A stretch of DNA of 64,000 nucleotides, from positions 30,102,618 through 30,166,617 of the forward strand of contig NC_064533.1 in assembly GCF_023856365.1 (NCBI RefSeq), written 5' to 3'. Origin of the DNA: Brienomyrus brachyistius. Lineage: Eukaryota; Chordata; Actinopteri; Osteoglossiformes; Mormyridae. Positions 58,261-64,000 of this stretch are shown piece by piece; the stretch's first letter is position 1; every line of letters starts with the position of its first letter. Made by a program: the position numbers and the translations under genes. The notes beneath the pieces were generated by a model. It was given only the letters and a program-made list of their open reading frames with translations, had not been told where the DNA came from and did not search any database.

Positions 58261-58660
58261 GCTCCCACCCTGGCTCTCATCTGTTTGACCTGCTGCCCTC
58301 AAGGAGGTGCTACAGGTGCATCACAGCAAGGACAGACAGACTCAAGAACAGTTTTTTTCTCCAAAAGCCATAACTACTCGGACTTCCTTCTATCCATCAA
58401 CTGTGCAATATCCATTATCTAAATGGTATTGATAATCACTGTGCAATATCTGTATACTGTACAACATCATCGCTCTATGTCCAACATCCATTACTTCCCT
58501 ACACAGTTATTTATTCCTTCCGTATGTATATAGCGCCACGGAACTTTTTGCACTATTTGTTTATTGTGTGTTGTGTTCTACATACATGTTTGCACTGGAG
58601 GAGCTGCTTTTAATCTCATTGCACATGTGTATAATGACAGGCATTTATTCATTCATTCAT
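58261..58660 (+). pseudogene. Rex1-like LINE 3' end
   Basis: Begins with codons for HLFDLLPSRRCYRC and DRLKNSFFS, the same C-terminal tail as at 11701-12300 but without the minisatellite. The 3' UTR includes GTGCAATATCTGTATACTGT and ends in TTTAATCTCATTGCACATGT, ATAATGACAG plus ATTC repeats (58640-58660). It abuts the LTR end at 58260 without spacer. Confidence 0.75.
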
Positions 58661-59776
58661 TAACCAGCTTCGAACCCACGACTGGCGAATGCAATCCCTT
58701 AGCCACGTGCTCAACCCATTACGTCAGGAATGGGGGGGACACACTGGGGCTGAAGGATAAGAGGCAGGGCGGAGAACGGGATGACCAGGAACACCTGCTG
58801 GCCAAACCAAGAGGAGACACGAAGGACAGGGTTGGACAGGCACTGAACCTGACACCCCCTATATAAGAATGATGGCAAAGGATTAGCGTGAAATGGTCCA
58901 GTTACCCAGGTGTGCAAGCCAAAATGTTTAACAGAATCGCAAGATCTTGATCTAAAGATTTCACCTCAAAGTGGTTCCTTTATGCATAAACCCTGGGCAT
59001 TGCTTATCCAAGATGGACCTTTATTAAACTGCTAAGGACTCCCTAAATGAAGCTGCTGTCAAACAGGTCTCCTACATGAGGACCGGGGATTTAATTCTGT
59101 AGATGAGGTTCATGGCTCCACCCCCGGTGGTCCTGTTGAGTCAGCTGGGCGTGCAAAAATGAATTCCTGCAGATCACAAGCAATCTGATCTAGGAGGTTC
59201 ATATATACTCTATCTCACCAAACATACACTGATCCATAAAACACCATTTTCTGTTCACTAAGTTCATATCACCTGCTCTCAGTCTGTCACATGCTCATGT
59301 TTTTGTCTCCACCCCCTAATATGCATATACTTGCCATAATACATGTCTATGTAAGAACTGGAAACTAGAATAATAAGGGATATTGTGAATTTTTATAATA
59401 ATATCAGCTAGTCTGCAATATAAGACAAGCTCAAGTCTGTAATGGCTCAAATTATATTGTATTAAATACAAAACAACTGTGAAAATTTTGTTTGCTTGCT
59501 AGGTCTGGAGACTGGAGACGGAAAACAGACACTCAGCATCAGGGGACTGAAAGAGTTACTGGAGCTTCATACCTGGAATTTTTAAGTAATTCATACAATG
59601 AGTAGCAACGACATTTCCCGCCTGCCATCATTTACATGGCCGCAAACAAAACAAACAGCATTGCTTCCATTACAGGAGGTCAGGGAATAATTCTCGGTTT
59701 TACTCATACTCACAAACTGGGCTTTTGTTTTTAAATTTTTTTGGAAAATTATGTAATAACCTTTTCGTGGTAAAAA
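58661..59776. other. no gene seen
   Basis: 58724-58870 has LTR-like purine-rich composition (GGACACACTGGGGCTGAAGG ... GAACCTGACACCCCC) but is not delimited. The rest looks unique. Confidence 0.4.
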
Positions 59777-59838
59777 TCCATCCATCCATTCATTCATCCA
59801 TTCTCCAACCGCTTATCCTGGCCAGGGTCAGCGGGCTT
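59777..59838 (-). mobile_element. SINE 3'-tail fragment
   Basis: CCATCCATCCATTCATTCAT, TCTCCAACCGCTTATCCTGG and CCAGGGTCAGCGGG match the tail of the ATCC-tail SINE. Confidence 0.85.
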
Positions 59839-60647
59839 TGTAAAAATTTGTATTTGAGAGGTTATATTTGAGAACTTATATTTGAGAGGTTGTAGGTCAT
59901 GACACATGATATAATAATTTTTCTTTCCAGGAGTCCTTGGGTGTGTGCATAGGGTGAGTAACGGTGTGACCTGTGATGAGTCACCAAGGGCTTTATGGGC
60001 AGTGGGAAGGCTGGTTTATTGGCAGGGCAACATGGGAAAGTCTCTCTGATGGGATTTCTGCCAGAGGAAAGAAAGCAAACACATCATTCAAGGACAACAA
60101 TGAGCTGGACACACTTATTCAAAGAGACATGAGAGTCAGAACAACCTGCAAAGTCCAGCAGTGAAACCCAACAACTGGGAAAGCAGACAGTACAGTAGCA
60201 GGTGATTAATTAAGGGGTGGGAAGACGGAATGGGGGATTCCTTTGGGTAAGGGCTTAATAAGGCAATGGATGTAGGACTGAAAGCAAGTGACAGTCTTTT
60301 TGGAATGGGTACGAAGGGAAGCACACAGGACAACAAAAACGTGTTGGGAGAAGGAAGTACGGCCGGGTGCTAGACCTGGCATAAAGGCTTGGGGATGAGG
60401 CCTGGGCTCTAAAGCTGAAACACAAGCCCATTTCACATCCTGCCCTGGGACATCCACAGAGCACGTTTGCAGAAAGCCTGAGCAGTAGGATCTCTGTAAA
60501 GGGCACTGTAGAGCAGTAGCTGAATGAGCATGGCTAAGAGCCTGGTGGATCCCTTCCCTGATGGGGGATTATCTGCCTTAGTACACATGGCACATACTGT
60601 CAACCACACTCAACCATCTTTTATCACAAGTCCATTTCCTTATTGTG
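59839..60647. other. no gene seen
   Basis: Purine-rich stretch at 60000-60500 with LTR-like flavour but no recognisable ends. No gene. Confidence 0.4.
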
Positions 60648-60940
60648 TCCAGCTCGTACTTACGAACGGGCTGCCTATTATATAAAAAATGTAGGTTAAA
60701 TGCTATGGTTCATGATAATAAACAAACCCACTTCTTAGTGACGCTAATGAAAACGTGTGGCTTCAGTGGGTCGTCAGCTGGAGGTACGGTACAATACTAT
60801 ACGCAGTTACCTTATTACTCTATTAGCATTACTATTATTATGTACTGTATTCTTATTTATCCAACTTATCTACAAATTCAACTTAAAGATTTACTTAGAC
60901 TTAGGAAATTAAACTTCGTTCGTAACCTGGGGATTGCCTG
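60648..60940. mobile_element. pogo-like MITE, diverged
   Basis: Left CAGCTCGTACTTACGAACGG and, as the reverse complement of the right, CAGGCAATCCCCAGGTTACG with TA following at 60941-60942. It shares the TTACGAA terminal core with the 52845 MITE. Its interior is different. Confidence 0.65.
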
Positions 60941-62759
60941 TATTTGACCTCCTCAGTCTTCACCTTGGTGAGAGTGTCTACAAGCTGATGATAATTACTC
61001 TTCCTGCCATCAAATTAGCATGATTTATGTGAAGAATATTAAATAATGAAGGATTTATTCCAGATTGTTCAGGTTTCTTTGTGCCTCCAAGCACTGCTGA
61101 CTGGAGATAGTGTCCCAGCATCTCCTGATCACTTCCTGAATGGGAAAAAAGCAAAATCAATGGGAAAGTCCTGCTGGATTAAAAGACTAAAGATTAAAAG
61201 TCATGCCTGTTTAAGTTTATTTTACATTGGATTTCCTGTCTTTTGATCACTTCTCGTTTCTATAAAGTCATAGCTCTTGAGTTCAAGGTATATGTGATTC
61301 TGTATTGAATTTGATCTCCATCGTTGACCTTGTCCCATGCCAGCTGTTCATCTTAAATGCCTTCAGTGGACTTTGAAGACTTGTGTAAAAATGGAATAAA
61401 CACCAGTTGTGAAAGATAGCATCTGCGTTAAACTGCACGTTTAATGAATGCGCAGAATTCATTAGCCAGCGCTTTCCCCGTGCCTTGAAATCCCGACTCG
61501 GTTCAGCGGGACTGGCAAGAACTCAGCAGCTTTATAATAATTGTTATGCTATTCTCCGCACTTATCTATTATGATTCCCCACCCTGGCTACCTCTCTGTG
61601 GCCGTGCTGATATATAAGATCAATAGGGAACGCCCTAAGCATAAACACCATGGATCCCTCCAGCTGGACGGCCTCCCTGCAGCGGCTCCTCTGATCGGGC
61701 CACTTGTGTAGCTCACTGACCCTCGAATCTTGGAGGTAAAACTGTGGTCCTTGGCAGGAACTGAGGAAACCTATTCTTCCATTTATTAGTTCTTGTAACC
61801 TGTGTTGTTGTAAGAATTAAAAATAAAAAGCCTGGAATAATGTGAGGGCAAAATAAATAGACTGGGAACTTTGCAAACTGCGGCTGTGCTGGTTCCCGAA
61901 ATGAAGAATGTTCCGCACCTTCCGTCCTCTTTCGTTTTGAACAGGTTCATGTGTTTCATCTCCGTTACTCTTACCATTTAGCATAAGTTTAGTGTCCGTT
62001 GATTTCAAAGGACATTTTAAAAGGTGGAATTTCGGTATCACCAATCATCACCAGTTATCCTGTTTAGCTAGCTAGGTGGCATTACAGGTTATAATGTAAA
62101 AATTAGCATGATAACCAAAGGTTCATGGAAGCTGTTGGGAAAAATGTCTTGTTTCTTGGAAGCATCAGTAGGCTTTTGTATGTTAGCACATTTGAAAATC
62201 TCTATACTAAAATACAGACACCCTGATGGAGTATCGTCCCCCGCGCATTGACCATGCTCACCCATCCCTCCAGTGGCCCTACAGCAGGCTGCACCCGGCT
62301 TTGTGTTCCAGCAAATCCTCCAGCTGCTGGCATCTGTGCCTCAAACAGCTTTGCTTCCTCTGGGAACATCTGCTCACTGGCCTGTCTCTTCCAGCCCACC
62401 TCCAATATTTCTGTCAGCGGATCAAAGATGTCCGACATTCTTCTCTGCCTCTTAAAAGCACATCGGTCTGTGTGGTCTGCCTTCAGAGACGACGTAATGT
62501 TCCCCAAAGCAGAGCTGCAGCTTTTGTCACCCCTGTACATCCACTGGTGTGTGTGTCGGGCTTAGGGGGTGACCAAGTGGTCCACGTTCACATATTACAT
62601 ACAAGCACCTATTTATTTTCTCATGTTACCCAACGCAGATGCGGGACACATTTGGTATGGCCTTTTGACTTGTGGGTCAGAGGCCCTTTTCTATGTCAAT
62701 TTCATGCCCCCCCCCAAAAAAAAAAAAAGCAAGAAATTAAAATTTTTTAAATAGGTTTG
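60941..62759. other. unique DNA with one unexplained ORF
   Basis: 61430-61690 is repeat-free, balanced DNA that could be conserved non-coding. At 62202-62540 a 112-codon minus frame (with AFKRQRRMSDIFDPL and PEEAKLFEAQMPAAGG) is opposed by a 174-codon plus frame; neither has a recognised domain. An A-run lies at 62717-62728. Confidence 0.35.
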
Positions 62760-63112
62760 GGGGGCGGCATGGTGGTGCAGTGGTTAGCACTGTTGCCTCA
62801 CACCTCTGGGACCCGGGTTTGAGTCTCCGCCTGGGTCACATGTGTGCGGAGTTTGCATGTTCTCCCCATGTCGTCATGGGGTTTCCTCCGGGTACTCTGG
62901 TTTCCCCCCACAGTCCAAAAACATGCTGAGGTTAATTGGAGTTGCTAAATTACCAGTAGGTGTGCATGTGTGAGTGCATGGTCTGTGAGTGTGCCCTGCA
63001 ATGGGCTGGCCCCCCATCCTGGGTTGCTCCCTGCCTCATGCCCATTGCTTCTGGGATAGGCTCCGGACCCCCCGCAACCCAGTAGGATAAGCGGTTTGGA
63101 AAATGGATGGAT
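62760..63112 (+). mobile_element. full-length tRNA-derived SINE with perfect target duplication
   Basis: 353 bp. The head holds an A box TGGTGCAGTGG (62773-62783) and a B box GGTTTGAGTCTC (62816-62827) of a pol III promoter. The body has TGTGCGGAGTTTGCATGTTC, GGGTTTCCTCCGGGTACTCT and GGTTAATTGGAGTTGCTAAA, as in Mermaid/DANA-type fish SINEs. The 3' end AGTAGGATAAGCGGTTTGGA, AAATGGATGGAT resembles the RTE LINE 3' end at 8461-8520 (reversed). Perfect 11-bp repeats AAATAGGTTTG at 62749-62759 and 63113-63123 flank it. The youngest SINE of the window. Confidence 0.95.
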
Positions 63113-63123
63113 AAATAGGTTTG

Positions 63124-64000
63124 TGTTTTCCTGGCTGGGCCAGATGACAGGATCTCCCCCAACACATTGTGGAAACTTGTTCCCGGAGGTGTATGACCCT
63201 CCCTTGGGGAACGTCTGCCCCAGCAGATAGGAAACTTTACTAAATACTAAGGGTACATCATGGAAAATACCAGTAATGTGGGGGAGGGGGCACTGACTTA
63301 CCTATATTTATTTCAGTGAATGTTATCAGACACAGTGAATAAGAGGAGGAAGAAGTGAATCAGTTGTAAGGTGTCTTAATTGGAGGGGTCTGTGGTCTTA
63401 GACCTGGGGTGATTTTGGGCAAGATGGTTATATTGCAGATCTCGCTCATTAGACGGTGACAAGAGCAACACTGAATGCAGCCGGAGCAGCCTTTAGTCCA
63501 GAAGTCACACAGTCAAATCCAAAATCATTCACATTGTCATGTTAACAGGAGAAAAATTCATCATTCATCGGTGTCATCCACAAATATTCAAAATATGTCA
63601 TGCATTTCCCAAATACTCAAAATAAATATTTTTATTTCAAGACAAAATTTGTCTTGTGACTCAGGAATTTAAAAGATAACATCACACTTTTCAATACACG
63701 CAGTTTGGATGCGAAGTAAGATCCTAGTTCAAGTTCAAGTTCAAAACCTAAAATGGCATTAGCATGAGGCATCCTGAAGTTACTTGAACAATGCTGTTTC
63801 CTGTGGTGCTACCTTCCTTTGGTGATAAGTCCATTTCCTTAAGTTGTTTCTACAGGGCAAATTTTGCTTTTTGGATTTCCAGGTCACTGAAGAGCAAAGA
63901 AGGAGAGGAGCCTTTTTACAGGATGCATTAATCACAGATAAAAATGGTAACATAAAATGTTACGCCCTATTAGTCATTACTGCCCAGAAAGCGACTCATG
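63124..64000. other. no gene seen
   Basis: Unique-looking sequence to the end of the window; a short AGTTCA repeat lies at 63728-63745. Confidence 0.45.

Overview
The window looks like nuclear DNA of a ray-finned fish, most likely a teleost. The sequence itself shows this through its repeats: a Rex1-type LINE, an RTE-type LINE with an ATCC tail, a Mermaid/DANA-like tRNA-derived SINE in about ten copies, a DIRS/Ngaro-type retroelement, chromodomain Ty3/Gypsy remnants with GC-poor LTRs, two Tc1-like families, and many hAT- and pogo/Tigger-like MITEs. I cannot name the species. I recognise no intact host protein-coding gene, no rRNA or tRNA gene, and nothing prokaryotic. The window is best read as intergenic or long-intron DNA heavily remodelled by transposons.

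Layout. 0.3-4.5 kb: a decayed Tc1 element, a DIRS/Ngaro fragment, and a Tigger-like MITE split by a SINE. 4.8-6.7 kb: a solo LTR, a palindromic MITE and a 36-bp minisatellite. 7.9-12.3 kb: a nested block in which a Rex1 LINE 3' part holds a MITE, a (TA)n microsatellite and a nearly full-length RTE LINE with an uninterrupted 1052-codon ORF; an in-frame 24/33-bp minisatellite has also grown inside the Rex1 coding end. 13.1-14.5 kb: a 21-bp minisatellite split by a hAT-like MITE, itself split by a Rex1 tail. 15-27 kb: mostly unique DNA with old SINEs and MITEs. 29.4-31.1 kb: a 52-bp minisatellite with higher-order structure and a HindIII site in most units. 33-40 kb: Tc1 relics and solo LTRs. 40.4-47 kb: a LINE 3' end, then a scrambled chromodomain Gypsy region (gag, protease, RT, RNase H, integrase and chromodomain pieces). 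48-64 kb: SINEs, TA-flanked MITEs, a strong hairpin, a MITE with an internally amplified 38-bp repeat, an LTR element remnant abutting a Rex1 3' end, and a young SINE with a perfect 11-bp target duplication.

How the parts relate. The SINE 3' end resembles the 3' end of the RTE LINE, including the GGAT-repeat tail, which suggests the LINE machinery moves the SINE. Most MITEs are non-autonomous, and no intact transposase is present here for any DNA transposon family. The only candidates for host coding sequence are a 67-nt exon-like segment at 25689-25755 (minus) and a broken ORF at 47472-47775 (minus); both are tentative. Family assignments rest on recognising motifs and remembered family features, not on a search.
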